Counted from the first letter of the stretch, positions 1 to 13,300 are shown. The stretch is DNA of 64,000 nt from Sclerurus mexicanus (GCA_013396755.1 VWZF01004785.1:1616589-1680588); one strand, 5' to 3'. Program-made: numbers and translations. The notes: generated by a model not told the origin, from the letters alone.

Positions 1-654
1 AGGTCTTCAAGGAATGTCCTGCAGCTTTTTAAACCAAGAAGAACTCTTGTGGGGGTTCCTGATGGACTAAAACAGTGACAACTGCTCCCAAGGACTGGAG
101 CACTTCAGGATGGCATCCTGAGCAGCACTGCCTCTGAAATTCTGCAGACGATCAAGGCAGCACCGTTTTTCAAATCTTACCTGCAGGCACAAGCAGGTTT
201 GAACAAATGCTAACCCAGTGCTAACCCAGATTCATTTTGTTCCTTTGTAAATGTTCTTTGGGCATTTCCATCTTTATTCCCTTTATATCCAAAAATGCAT
301 GGTCAGTAGAGATAAGCCCACAAAGCCCTACTGCAGAAGCATTTCAGTGCATGACTACAGCACCTGAATACTGCACAAGTCTCTAGGAGAAGACAAAAAG
401 TTAAAAAGAGTCAGAAGTAGTGTTGGTACCTGCCTTTGGATAGCAAAGGATTAAAGCAGACAGCAAAAGGGACTGATCAGCCTAAGGGGAATTAAGCCCA
501 CTCACTTTCTAACAAGTGCTTTGACCACCAGATCATAGGGTATGCTGGTGAAGAAGAGCATTCCTCCTCCCTCTTGAAACTGAGCCGTAGTGCAGCCAGG
601 CATGCAAGAGCTACAAAGACAGAGAAAAGGCAACAAGGAATATGATTCCTATCA
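1..654. other. unique sequence, nothing recognised
   Basis: No open frame, repeat or RNA gene is recognisable here. Composition is AT-leaning and CpG-poor, as in most of the window. Confidence 0.6.
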
Positions 655-765
655 AGCTAGCGGTTAGGGCACTCATCTTGGAGGGAGACAGTGGAAAACC
701 CTAGCCTATTCACCCAGGTCTGTTCTGCATTTTCTTTAACCCACAGCTAGTCCACTGACAAACTG
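655..765 (+). mobile_element. tRNA-derived SINE relic (MIR/CORE-SINE-like)
   Basis: The segment opens with 'gctagcggttagggcactcat', close to the A-box head seen in MIR-like and other tRNA-derived amniote SINEs ('gtggttagggcactc...'). A degraded 'ggga.gac...cctagcc' stretch follows where a B box would lie. The 'cccacagctagtccactgac' text further on may be the CORE region. The copy is heavily diverged and both ends are uncertain. It carries no gene and is presumably inert. The alternative is chance similarity to a tRNA A box. Confidence 0.42.
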
Positions 766-3700
766 AAGGGAAATTCATACCCTTCCAAGAACAGGGTCTA
801 ATCCCCAGCTTCCTCCCTTCACAGTCAAGTAACTAATCAGCTAGAGTCACACGTCTCTTGCTGCTGTTTCCTGTGGCTCATCTTTAACAGGAGGAAGAGA
901 TACTCTCAAGCATTATACAGTATGGCCTTGCAGCTCGGTTACTTCTGTGAGATGAAAAGAGAAATTTGGTCCTCGTCCAGCTGAGTGGACCCAGCATTCA
1001 AGGCATCGCACAGTGAGAGCACTGTGACCACTGTTATGTGAAAGGAGCATCCATCTCCCGTAAGGTACCTGTTCTCAGAAGAAAGGTATGCAGATGAGTC
1101 AGTGGAGTACAGACTAGGACCCAGTATTTCTGAAAGGCCTGCTATATGCTTAGTGGAAGATGTAGGTATCCAAATTAGGTGGCCTGATTGATCATAAGAA
1201 ATGGCACTGCTCACACAACTGTCACTGAATGGGACGTGGAGGCTAAGCAGGTGAAGAATACACCTAATTAATGTTGGTTTGAGCGCGTGTGTCTGTGTGT
1301 GTGTTTGAAAAAACGTGAGCATCTTCCAGTCCAGTAATCTCTCAGGTAATGTCAGGAGAAGTTAAGACACACAGGCGCACAGACACAGTGTAATGATCCA
1401 GCCAGACTGCTGTAAGCTTTTGGTTTCTATTGATACAAACCAGATGTTGGTGAGCTCTGAATTTCTAAGTTTGTTTAACTCCTTGGAGCATCATTTTAGA
1501 ATAAACACAAGAGGCATCTTTTCTCCAGCTCTCTTTTTTCTTGCATCAGACTTACCTCAGTTGAAAAGCTTATTTATTGTCCAGTCAACTGCAAAATGTC
1601 AGTTGCACAGCATCATCTGAAAACTTGGAGGGAGGAGGGTAAAGAAAATCATTATGAAATTTTCCAGGCAAAACTCCATTTTTACCCTTGATTTGATCTG
1701 ATATAGGGGTTGGCTACTGTCAACTATAGATCCATTGATATGTTTAAGCAGACCAGAGAAAAATCTCAGACCAGAGAAAATTATTCAGCATTGTAAAATA
1801 AATGCAAATTTAATGTATAGCTCATTAAAAACTGTTTTAGGATTTTAGTCAAAGAATAATATCATTCTGCTCTCCCTTACTATTTATTTAATGCATGTAG
1901 AACAGGTGCTCAGAGAAGTATTCAGAGAGAATGTACCTAGTTAAAAGAAACCAACATATGTCCCGTTTTTACAACCAAATTATGGAATTTCAACACCACC
2001 TAGAGCGCCTCTATGTAGTTCCAGCTAGCATGAAGTGCCTTGAGTTATGCCATCACAAATGCAGTACGACTGATGTTACAATGAAATTTGTGGAGTTACA
2101 GTGAAAGGAAAGTTTAGAAATTTTAGCTTGCTGCCGTGCTCTTTTCCTCCCACACAAGAAGGGTATACCTTGAAGTCTCCCCAAAGCTACTCCATGGGAG
2201 TCAAGAGCCAGCGAGAAGGAAGTGTGTCCTTGGCAATGCCACCATGGTCAGCAAGAATGAAGTCTCCCCAAGGTCTATCCTCTCTTATAAAGAGGAGATA
2301 GGTAAGCTCTATATGCTGTTACATGATGCTCACCAGTACTCTTTAAAAAACTCAGTCCCAAGAGAGCTGGGAAGAGGAACAGGGAAGAGTAGAACCCTTC
2401 CTGTGCCAACCCTCCCCCTTCAGACTAGCTGACCCCAGTCTGCTTTTCCTCCCAGATGTCTGTAGTCTGTGTCTCTGGCTCACAAATGGGGAGAATGACG
2501 TTTCCTGAGGGAAAACTGCTTCAAACATGGAAATTGTGGCAAGAGGCAGTAGACCAGAATAAATGGTATGGCAAGGTCTCTGACCAAAATAGCCTAAATT
2601 GCATTTATACAGTGAACAAAAGTTGGGAGCAAAAGAACATGTTGATGACCTATAACGAACTTTTAGTCTAGAAGACATAGTACTCTCTTTGTCATTTCCA
2701 CTTATTACTGAGAAATTCAGTTGCTTTGTAATGTATTTACATTTACAAATTTGAACAGATGTTTAGTGCAGTGCTCTGCAACAACACACTGCTGCCTAGC
2801 TCACCAGAAGTACGTGGGGGGAGGATTTGGCATAACTGACTTGATTGTTTTCACTTGTACTGATCAATAGCACTAAAAACTTTGTAGGAATTGTAATTGT
2901 CCACACTTCAGAGATCTCTTGTCATGTAAAATTGGAGTGTGCAGCTAGCTGTTCATGAAAATCAAGTTAATTTTATGATCAACATATTCACATAAATATT
3001 GCAAAAACTTTCTTTTTAAATATATGAACCATCTCTCTCCTCTTGCTCCAAATCAGCAAGGATGATATATCTATTCCAAAGAGAAGAGCAGATATAGAGT
3101 ATCATAGAAGAAAGCAAAAAGCTGAAGAGGCCACTTTCAGACTGGGAAGTGCAAAAGCATTCATCAAGGCAGTTCTATAGATCACTGGCTTACAAAGCTA
3201 TGGAGCACTTTACACCAAAAGAGTAAAAGAGCAAAAGAGATGATGTTTGCAGCACTGCAGATGCTTAATCCATTCAGCAAGTAAATAACAGTAAAATCAG
3301 TCTCCTAGATGTGATGAGTCTGCAGGGATATATACACATGTGCAAGAAACACCCTTCTTTTATTAGAATCAGAGAAGAGGAATCCTGAAACTCCCTTCTT
3401 TTTGTGACTTCAGATCACAGTCTGGAAGAGATTGAGAACCACAGCATTTAGAGAGCCTGTATCTGGCACTAATCAATCCAACATCTTTCCTGAGTGGTAG
3501 AAGAGCTGATAACCCATTTATACTGCCCATAGATCACTGATTGTAGTCTAGCAGGCTGACTGATCAGCCAGGCATCTCAATAATATTCAAAATGAGACAA
3601 ATAATTAGCTCCGGCTGTAGATTTGGAACATACATCTAACTAAAGCATCTCTTTCTTTAAAAAATGTCCTCTTTCTGTCAGTGTTGTAAAGGCGCTGCTT

Positions 3701-4435
3701 GACAGGCCTGGTCTCCCTGGCCTCTTTATGTCTGACAGCTCTGGTATGGACAGCTACTCTGTAATCATTCCCATTTATTAGCTGGAGGCTGACAAGTCCA
3801 TTGAATTCCACTCAGCAATAAAACATGTAAGGAGTGACACTGTCTTCTGCTTCTGGGATTACTCACTTGCTTTGGTTTTGAGTAGTCTTTTAGTGCTTGG
3901 CTGGACCAAACTAAGCCACTCAGCACCATCCAGGATCTGGCGCTGTGACCTTGGATCCTGCAGTTGTACATCCAGTGCCCTGAATGGAGTTGCATTTAGG
4001 GTAAGAAAATGTGATGAATATTCATAGGTGAGTAGGTAAATAGCAGAATCTTTGAAGGAAGATGGTCAGAGGTAGAGTTACACTGGTGTAATCTTTAAAG
4101 CTAATAAAGAAAACCTTCAAGCTAGATGTTTTAAGAGATCTTACTCTACACAGAATAAACTAAAGAGAAATAGTCCTTGTTTGAAAAGGGACAGGACAAG
4201 CTGGAACAGCCTAACATGCTGAGATGACAAATTTAGGCTAAACATCTGAACTTAAGTATAAAATCACTTGGGCAGAAGTACAGACTCCGAAAAGAGACAG
4301 AAGAAACCACAAGATCTGCAGCTATGCAAGAACCAGTAAGGTACCATGGGACATGAACCAGGGCATGGTCCCACAAATGTAAGGGACTCTTTTCTGGATC
4401 ACCCAGGTTGATGCTATACTTTTCTCTACCTATTG
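766..4435. other. unique AT-leaning sequence with minor simple repeats
   Basis: No exon or RNA gene is recognised. Small structures seen: a GT-rich microsatellite near 1285-1305; a 14-bp direct repeat (cagaccagagaaaa) at 1749-1762 and 1767-1780; and a 14-bp direct repeat (tgaagtctccccaa) at 2171-2184 and 2258-2271. The open frames at 939-1322 (minus) and 2136-2432 (plus) have no recognisable domain and are treated as chance. Confidence 0.55.
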
Positions 4436-4495
4436 ATAGACTAAACTTACTTCAATTGAAGCCAGTGGGAATTTTGCCATGGACTTCCAAGGGAG
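4436..4495. repeat. ancient palindromic amniote repeat relic
   Basis: A perfect 12-bp palindrome, CTTCAATTGAAG at 4450-4461, is followed by 'gccagtgggaattttgccat' and then 'ggacttccaagggagcag'. This resembles the widely dispersed, partly self-complementary amniote motif in which 'ttgaagtcaatggga' faces 'ccattgacttcaa'. I recognise the style of the repeat but cannot name its family. It is diverged and non-coding. Confidence 0.38.
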
Positions 4496-5090
4496 CAGCA
4501 GCCATGTGATTTGGCTGCGTACAATTTCAATTAAAAAGTCTATAAATCACATCATTCTGCCCTTGGCAGCTGAGAGATGAAGACAGCGGGATAGGAAAAG
4601 AGCAGCTCAAGCAAATGGAAATAATTTTTCTATTAAATTTTTTTTAAAGGAAGATACTCAGCATAATTTGTCCCTGTTTTCCTCCTGTTCTGTTACTAAT
4701 AACTGTCTGGTGTGATTGAAGTGAATTGCTAGCATCTTGTTTACTTTTCAGTATCAACAGATTTGATCCTGTAAGATTTATTCACCATGGATAAACTCAT
4801 TCCTATAATGAAAAATTTTTCTTGTTCAGGGGTCATTCAAGTCCTTAGCTTGATTTTGACAGTTAATCTGGGCTTTGGCTAATGGCACACCCCTGTGAAT
4901 AGGGCACAAGAAAGCCTTTCAGAAGTACTTCTGTGAGTTTCAGTGATGCCAGTGAGCTGACTAAATGTTCCGATTGGAAACAGATCCCTGCCCTTTCACT
5001 GCCTCTGTGCTGTTAGCACCCAGAGGGTTTGAAACATGCCATTGTATGTGCATGCCTGCATTATAGACTGCATGCGTTGAAGTATATTAT
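4496..5090. other. unique sequence, nothing recognised
   Basis: No coding signal, RNA gene or clear repeat can be seen. Confidence 0.55.
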
Positions 5091-5173
5091 ACAAAAAAAC
5101 CAAACAAAAACCCCAACAAAAACACACAAACAAACAAACAAAACAACCAGAAAAAACCCAAACAAACAAAAAA
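5091..5173. repeat. A/C-rich simple repeat, (CAAA)n-like
   Basis: About 83 bases are made almost only of A and C, including runs of the unit CAAA near 5128-5142. Short open frames on both strands across it are compositional artefacts (Lys/Thr/Asn-rich one way, Phe/Cys/Val-rich the other). It could be a decayed retroposon tail, but no element body is recognisable next to it. Confidence 0.8.
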
Positions 5174-5599
5174 TCATTCCAAGAACACAAGTGCAGTTAC
5201 ACAAAGAACCATCATATGGAGTATTTGCTGAAAGAACATAGGAAGGACACAGAATATGATAATGGAAAAAGGCTGATGCTCAGGTGGCTCTGGCTCAGCT
5301 CCAGGCTTTCTAAATGCCCAAGTACCAGTCATTAGGAAGGTGCCAATATAGGTCAGTAAACAGATGACCCCGCTGGTTTCATTAACACTACATTCAAAAC
5401 TGAGAAAAAACCCAACACCACATGGAGAAACCAGAAGACTAGAGGAAAAGGGTAATGACTGTGCATAAGTGAGTGTGGATAGGGGTGTGACTGACCACTC
5501 TGTGAAGAGGTATTCCTGTGGGCTCAGAGATGCAGCCCCACAAGCCAAACTACCCTGCATCCCCACCAGATCTGCCTGGCTCATCTCCATCACGCTGTG

Positions 5600-5762
5600 T
5601 GGTGCCATCTCAGAACAGCCCTGGCAACAACATCTCAGATGCTCAAGGCACTTGGGTGTTTGGCTCACACTGATTTCAGTGAGACTTAGGTACATAAAGC
5701 AGGAAGCATTTTGGAGGATCTGGGCCTCAATTCTCTCTGTGTAAAACAGAAATATCCACCTT
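5600..5762 (-). repeat. ancient interspersed repeat relic (palindromic core plus MIR-like tail)
   Basis: Read on the minus strand, the order is 'gtaaaacagagagaattgag', then 'ggcccagatcctccaaaatg', then 'ttatgtacctaagtctcact', then 'gaaatcagtg'. This follows the layout of a common amniote dispersed repeat whose core is a long imperfect palindrome. It lies inside a 200-codon open frame (5174-5776, minus) that shows no protein domain, so that frame is best read as repeat-derived chance. Family assignment is tentative. Confidence 0.45.
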
Positions 5763-6829
5763 TTCCCATGCTCCATGGTGTCTGTTTTACTCTTTAGAGT
5801 ACTTTCTTGCTTTGTTCATGTGCAGTGTTTAGGCCAGCAAGGCTGCAGCCCCTGCAAAGGCTGTGCAAATGTGAAAGAAGCATATTATTTGCAACAACAG
5901 AATACACATTTTTATTGTGAATAAGTATTCACCTTAAAATAGAACTTTCCAAAGCCTTCGGAAGCAGTAGCTTGCTAGCTTCAGGTAAGTACCACCAAAT
6001 GACTCCAAATGTATCTAGGGTCATTGCCAATTGGACTGACTCAAAAGTTTTGCAAAGACCTTTTCAAAAGTGTTTTTCTAGGGATAATACTGCTCTCTGC
6101 CTCTTTCTCCCAATGACATCCATATTCCACAGCACTGTGACGTTCTTATTACACAGTAAATTAATAGATGCATTAAGATAACTCTCCCTCTTGTAAAAAT
6201 CAAAACATCAGAGCCACAGCAAATCTTAACCTGAGTGAAACCCGCTGATCCAAAGCTGAACCAAGACAATGTGAGATAAAACCCTGAGTGCAGCAATAAA
6301 CAACAACCTATTTTGGAAAGAAATATTTCTTGGTTGGTTTTGGGTTTTTTGGTGTTTTTTGGTGGTGTGTTTTTTTTTTTTTAATGAAGGCATCAGTTCA
6401 TGAAGGGGAGACTAAGAGTCTTCCACTCCATAAATCCTTTTAGCCACAAGGTCTTCTTCATGTTTGTGCCATGTGTCCCCTGGTACTCTTCCTATTTAAT
6501 ACCCATAATCCATGCTCTCTTTCCATAACACTCATAATCCTTTGATACTGCACGGAGCAGAGTTTAGAAGCTTTGCAAGCCAAGACATTTTTAAGTGATT
6601 TATACAGTGAAGTAGAATTTCCTCTGCCCACCTGCAAAAGCTGAAGCATTTCTGTGATTATGGTTCATTTTTAAAAGTTTCCATTCATGTAGGGCTTTTT
6701 TATTAAAAAAAATAAGCACATTAAGGGGATTTGTATGTGTGTGTCTGCTACTTAAATCCTCAACAGGTCTCACAGTGTGCCACTTGGAAGAACAAATTTG
6801 ATTTAATTTGAAACAGTCTGCTTGCTACA
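5763..6829. other. unique sequence with one T/G-rich tract
   Basis: A T/G-rich low-complexity tract spans about 6330-6382 and ends in a run of about 14 T. A strong splice-donor-like string (CAG|GTAAGTAC) lies near 5981-5989 with no supporting exon. Nothing else is recognised. Confidence 0.55.
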
Positions 6830-7057
6830 TGCAATTCCTTTAGCTGTAAATTGTTTTGTTACACTATAAACAAACAGAATATAGGAAAGGGAAATATCAA
6901 TTACACATGCTGAATTTCTCCTCTAATAATATCACTAAACATACTTGTTTTTATTGTAGAATTAAGAAGCAATCTGTTCATTTTCATTAGCAACGTCACA
7001 CTCTTAACAGCTATTAAAATCACTTCTTGAAGATCAAATTGGAGCAATCAAATGCAA
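6830..7057. other. candidate conserved noncoding element
   Basis: This is a homogeneous AT-rich block without simple repeats. It carries homeodomain/HOX-type cores such as CAATTA, TTATTG and ATTAG, and blocks like 'cattttcattagcaacgtca' of the style common in vertebrate deeply conserved elements. It ends at a poly-A run at about 7056-7069. The call rests on texture alone. Cross-species alignment is the only real test. Confidence 0.2.
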
Positions 7058-7069
7058 AAAAAAAAAAAA

Positions 7070-10055
7070 GAGAAACCCATCTCAAACATTTTCATACTCC
7101 ATTGCCTACTCCCTGAGCCATGCTGTCCCTTGTTAACAGAAAAGAACATCAGATTAATCAAAAGAATATGTAACAGAGAATATTCCATTTAGAACAAAAG
7201 GAGAAATTATTATCAATGTCATAAAATCACAGATGGTAACTTAAATGTCTGCAAGGATTGCAGACAATGAAGCAATGCTCAAAATTCTAAATTAAGCAAA
7301 TAAAAGGCTTTGTGGAAAATTAAGAGAAATGCCCCTACATTTAAAATAAAATGTGTTCAATAGGATGTTGAAGAAATTAGCAAAAAACAGCAACCGTGGA
7401 AGAAAACTTACTGCAGGGTATATAAACACTAGAATAGCATGGCCTTCTTCCATCTTGGAAGGCTGTTATGTTACTAAAAGGCAGCAGTAAAAGATCAGAG
7501 CATTGTTAATCAGCATGAAAGGAGAAGATCAGCCAAGAACAGCAAAAAATAAATATATTTTTAACAGCTAGTAAAAATCGCAGGTCTTCTGGCCAAGCAG
7601 GGAGTCTGGGATGTCTGGTTACCTCACTCTAGCAGGAGCCATGGTGATTGAATTTACCCTTTGGTGTTTACACAAAGGAGGCCAGTTTCAGGAGCACCTG
7701 AGGTATATATGAGCAGGCAGCACTGGGAAGCCTGGACAGCTGCTCTGGCCGCCCTCTTGGTGTTGGCTTGGGAAGAAAACATCTTCATCTGTTTGTAGAG
7801 AGTGGCCGAATAACCCCAAGATGCTGTGATGCACTGAACCACCATTCATAATAATAGCTTAAGTCCACAAAGCCTAAATTTCACCTGCATTTAATATAGT
7901 ACGTTATATTTCTTACAATATATAGAATTTCCTACAACATTTCTGTGCAGCAAATACCATGCCTCCATGTTTCCAGCTGGGGCTGGGCCTTTTGAGGCAC
8001 TTAGACAATAGAAAACACTATTTTAACTGCTGGGAAGACTTTTGGTAGCGTTCAGAGAATGAGGAATATGAAAAGCAATCAGTGTTTCAGTAATTGCAAG
8101 TCTCACAAGATCAGTGATGTGCCCACTAGAGAAGCAGGATGTGGAGTCATTGTGTTAAACAAAATATTATCTAAATCCTACGCTCCTGGAGGAGGGTCTC
8201 ACTGCTGGAGTTTTGATATCCCCTGTGGTCATTCATGAGCTTCCAGACAACTCTCCAACAAAGCTTCAGGCTAGACTTATACCCAAACACCCTCTCACTA
8301 AACGTTTTTGGCAGGAGGGCATACAAAATGAGATCAGACTGCTAACTTAAATGTATGGATTATTGATCAATTACTAAAGAGAATTGTTCTGCATGTCACA
8401 ACTTTTCTTCACTCACTTTCTAATGCAGAAATGGATCCATCTTCCACAGGAGTTTCTGACGTGAAACAAAGTTAAAAGGCTTGTTTCACAAATAAAATCA
8501 ATTAAGTTCCTTACACTAGAGACCAGCTATTCCTGCAATTGTACTTACTGCTGTACATATGACACTATGACCAGACAAGAGCTTATGGCACCCTTTTTTA
8601 GGGTAAGTGAATACTGAAAAATAAAAACCTTCTAAAACATGATACTTCTGGTGAATCATATGCCAAAAATTGTTTCACACATGGGTCACTTAATATGCAA
8701 TTTCAAAGCAGATGTAATTTTCCTGATGCTATTTACAGATCTTACAAACTGTAAATAAAATTCCTTTTGTTGCTCAGACTTCTTTTTCCCTGCTGAAATA
8801 GAACACTGATACAAGTCTCGATTTCAGGATGTCTCTCATATTTTTATTTTTATCTTTCGCTGCTTGTTAAAATTTCTCTGGGTCACATTCAAACATCTGT
8901 GGAAAACACAAGTGGATTTACATTTCAAGAAGAAACTTTCTTTGGTTGTTTTCAGTCCTGAATGAAATCTCTCCTCCTATTTTCATGCTTTCATGGGAGG
9001 AAATCCAGTTTTTTTCTGCAATAACTTTTGTTGTTGTTGTTCTTTCTGAAACCTTTAAATTATTTCTTTAACTGGTTGGGAGAAAGGAAGGATTCTTTTA
9101 CTCACTTCATATTTTGGTCATTCATTTTTAGCAGCATCTCAAAATTATACAGATTATATTCACAAGTAATATATTGTGACATTTTTTATGCAGGTAGCAA
9201 TTACTGAGACAGCTTTGGATTTTTAAAACTCCATCTGTTGTTCAAGCATTAAATTCAAAGATAGTGACTGCATTGATCCATGTGAAGTGATCTATGCAGC
9301 AGAGTCCAACCAAAGGCAATTCAAGAAAGTAGCGTTTAAGATGCATGGCACTTTTCAGCTCAGGTTCAGAGTCTGGATCTGAAACTGAATCAAAGCCAAG
9401 AATAATGCTCCATTTATTTCCATGGCTTTATTTCTCATTTAGATTAAAAAGGAAAAGAAAGAAAACACAGAATTGCTTCAAATCTCACAGATTGAATGTA
9501 GTTAGCACTGCAGTGTGTAATCCCTCAGGTTCAGATTCAGGAAACAGAGCCTTAAGTTTGAAATGAATGGGGTTGACATTTGATGGTGCACTTAAGATGG
9601 TCTAATCTAGAACTTATTATCTTATCTTAATTTTTACTATAAATATAAATTCTGAGTCAAATGCTCTTGCCTAAACCAAACAGCATGGTCACACAATGTT
9701 AAAATCAGAATAAGTCTTTTCAGGAACAAGGCATTGTGGCAATTTCTATTAGACATGGTATAGATGGCAAACTAAACCTACAGACTTAGAAAGATAACAA
9801 ACTTCTGGGAAATCCTATTTGAGACAGGAATACATGGGAAGCTCCCATGTGCTTTTGATGACAACACATTGTCTTCTTCATGTTTATTTACTATGATATG
9901 AAAACAGAGACAAGATTTCAAGATTTTCATTTCATGAACATAGTAGGAAAAATTGAAAATATGGTAGCTCCTCTGGGAAAATAAAATTTTACCTTCTTAC
10001 TGTTCTGCTCCCTTAAAGACTTTCACCCAGTTTGTTCTGATTGCTTGACTCTTAT
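7070..10055. other. unique AT-rich sequence, nothing recognised
   Basis: No exon, RNA gene or mobile element is recognised. A short (GTT)n run lies near 9028-9042. Open frames here are at most about 73 codons with no recognisable motif. Confidence 0.55.
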
Positions 10056-10057
10056 AA

Positions 10058-10145
10058 ATTAAGGACCAGATCTACATCATCTAGTAAATTAGTGCAGCAC
10101 TGCTAACCAAGGCAAGTTCATTTAGAGGAGTCCAGCTCTGAATCT
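10058..10145. repeat. ancient amniote repeat relic (low confidence)
   Basis: The text 'aaggaccagatctacatcat', followed by 'gtgcagcactgc' and 'gagtccagctctgaatct', resembles a decayed copy of a dispersed palindromic amniote repeat with 'ggccagatcctcagctggtg'-type ends. Divergence is high and the family is not nameable from sequence alone. Confidence 0.25.
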
Positions 10146-10324
10146 TCTGTTTCCTTTGGGTATGTCTTCTGCAGTAAGCAATTTCCCCAAGCTATTTAAT
10201 TGCTTTGAAGTGTTAAGACTTTTTGCACTCTATTAATGAGATTAGCTTTATTATGTTTATGTAAAGTTTCAGAAGATGATGTAATTTTAAATTACTAAAG
10301 CAATAAAATTGAGATCTTTTTATT

Positions 10325-10360
10325 AAAAAAAAAGAACAACAACAACAAAAAAAAAGAAAA
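10325..10360. repeat. A-rich simple repeat with (AAC)n core
   Basis: Poly-A runs flank a short (AAC)4-like core. No adjacent retroposon body is recognisable. Confidence 0.75.
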
Positions 10361-13300
10361 CCCAATCCCTAACAAGTTTGCCAGCATTGTAAACTGAAAA
10401 AGAAGCAGTCAGAACTGGCAAAATATTCAACATGGATAAAGCAGGTTATGACTGGGAAATATGGAAAATTATTTGTCCAACTGCATAATGACTTAATAAA
10501 AATATGTACTTTACACAGTGCAAGCTACTATATCACCATTTATACTTGTAAAAACAATCTCCTTTTATCTCTCCAGGCTTTGGAACATCTGGCAAGCAGC
10601 TTCCACTCTGCATTCTTTGTTGCCCACTAAAACTTTAAGGTTTGAGGAAAACCCATTACCCAACTTGCCCCTAAAAAGTAAATATTTTAAGAGATCCACC
10701 AAAATGTCTGAGGATAATTCACTTATTTATGGACATGCTATTAACTTTATAGTTCAAGCCAGTTCTGCCTCAAAGGTTCTGCATCTGATGTTGGGAAACC
10801 TGTTTTTCATGGCAGATGGATGGGAGGGAGGGTAGCCCTTCTCAGATTGAAAGCTTTTAACAACTTTTGAGAACTGAGCTGTACAGTGCAACTCAATCAA
10901 ATGTAGTAAGCAGATCTGAAGACAGGGCTTCTTGAAAATATTTCCACCATGACTGTCTTTGGAGGGGAATTTTCTCACAAGTATTTTCTGTTTTGTTTTT
11001 TTTTTCAATTTTTCTCATTAAAAAACCTCAACACCCAAACTCTGTAACTTTCCTCTCTGACCTGCCACGTCAGTGCCCCTCAGGATAGTCATGCTCTTCC
11101 TCACTTCCCTCAGCTAGTGCTTCCTTCAGTTTCACTCTGGTCATACCTATAGGTGACACGAGGAGAGCTATGGGGCAACCATGGAGCTGAGCTTACATGT
11201 TACATTCAGAGAGTCTCCTTTGGAGCTTTGCCTGATCTTGTTTAAAAGTGGAGGACATGGGAGTGAAAAAACATTACATTCTGAAAGAAAACTACAGATT
11301 TAGTGCAGCTACACAACCTTTGCCCCAGAGCAGCAAGTTTTGAAACAGCAATATTTTTACATGGTTCGACATTTGCTTAACTTATTCCCAGCTCAGAAAG
11401 GGTAACTGGATGCCCTGAGATGGCAGGAAACAAACATCTCTGGAGCAACTTTTCCTTCCAGGCATGCTGCTGAGTCTGTCACTCTGGCTCAGTCCTCACC
11501 ATGCTCAGCAGGATCTAAGCCCAAGGACCTGTTGGAAGCTTAAGCAGCACAATATTCAGACCTGCCTGTGCCCTGCCCTTCCAGAGCAGCCATATCGAGG
11601 CCATATGAGGGATCTCAGGGGCTTTGAGCTCTTCTCCATCCATAGACTTCTAGGTCCAGCTCTGGCTTCACACCAGAGTAAATGTCTAGTGATAGCCTGA
11701 CAAAAATCTGTATGGGAACAGTCGCTCTGACAGGAAAATGTCTGAGTTGCTAACAGTTCTGTTTTCAGAGTCTGGGCAGAATAGGCCAAGCAATGGCACA
11801 GTCTTAAGGATGAAAGACATTGGAGTTACATGATTTCTAGACATTGCAAAAAGACACTGGAGCATGAATCTGGAGAGGTTTGCTTCAAATTAGCATTGAA
11901 AACATATGCACAGGTCCTAAACTGAGCTCTTATGGCTCATACAATTTGTTATACTGGCACTTCCCACCCCTGGCTTTGTTTAAACTTACCCAGATGTGCA
12001 GTATTACAGAGACACAGACATAAGGCATGCACATTTACTGCTCCGCCCCAGCCCTGCAGACTGTCCAACAGGTGGGACTGCTGAGGAGCAATATATATCC
12101 TGGTGGTACCAAATGAAGACTAAGAAGGAGATTCTCTGGGTCAACAGGAAGAACAAGGCAGGAGAAGGGAGTTTTACTTGTTTAAACAACTACCTGGTGG
12201 GATTCTCTGGAGGGAGCCCATGATGCCAAAGAGGAGATACAACCCTCTCCCATGACCTCTCTATGTCTCCCTACCCCCATCTCAACTGCCAATTCCTTCC
12301 TGACGTGGAAGAGGAGAAAGGAAGAAGATCCCTCTCTTGTTCTTCTCATGAAACAAAACTCTCTCTTCTGCCCTGTGTTTTGGATGAAAAGAAAGGATGA
12401 ACACACAACAACCCCTCCCCTGGGGCTCACGGGCAGGGTAAGGAGGCATTGCTGGCACAGGTTTCCTTGTTTAACTTTAGCCGTACAGGATTGCAGTTAT
12501 GTCCTTAGCTTTTAGCCTGTTTCTTTTTAAGAGAACACACTGGATAAAAGTCATTCCTTAAGGCAAAAAAAGACATCGGGCTCTGAGTTTCATTCAACTT
12601 ATTAGTCCAAGCTGCCTGTGGTATAATTGTAATTGTGCCAGCTATCTGGTTAAATGTCCAGCCTGCTCCAGTTCTGTGACTGTTTCTCCTCAGAGTAGCT
12701 TGCAGTCGTATAGAAAAGAGTATGAATCTTAACACTTTGGAGTAGACAAGGAAAACTGTTACTGCTAAATTCACGGGTTTTGGTATTTAAAGGGTGGGGT
12801 GGTTTTAATCTGCATATGCTGCTCTTAAAATATTCTCCTTTGTGATTATTACTTTAGAATTGCCTATTGGAATGCAAACATGAAAAATAAAAATGGGAAA
12901 ATTCAGCAGAGAATGTCAGCAAGAGCAAAACACTAACAGAGGAGTAACAATTTACCTGTAAGTAATTATCAGAAAAAATGAATTTTGGCTAAATAAATAA
13001 AGTGAAGCACTTGCTTCAGTTTAGTCTGCAACACTCTTAGAGACCTAGAAAAAAGGATTCTTGGGCTGTTAGCATAGCTACAGGGAAAGCAGCAGGTCCT
13101 GGGCAGGGCAACTGGGACACTGCCTCCTTTGGGAGCCAGGGTGAAGCTGATTTGTCAGTAGCACTCATCCCAGATCTCCAGGAGACCTCTCTATGAATGT
13201 TGATGGTGGTTTTCTGGCATTTCTTTATTTGCAGACCCCCTAAAACATTATGCTGGAGACGAAAAGTACATGGTACTGCCTTACATTCTATTGCCACTGG

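Noticed and set aside
655..765. Possible functional tRNA gene
   Set aside because: It has only an A-box-like head. No intact B box and no cloverleaf could be drawn, so it is called a SINE relic.
5174..5776. 200-codon minus-strand open frame, longest without Ns
   Set aside because: No domain or sensible composition. It overlaps an ancient repeat relic and ends in an A/C-rich simple repeat. One frame of this length by chance is plausible in 128 kb of strand.
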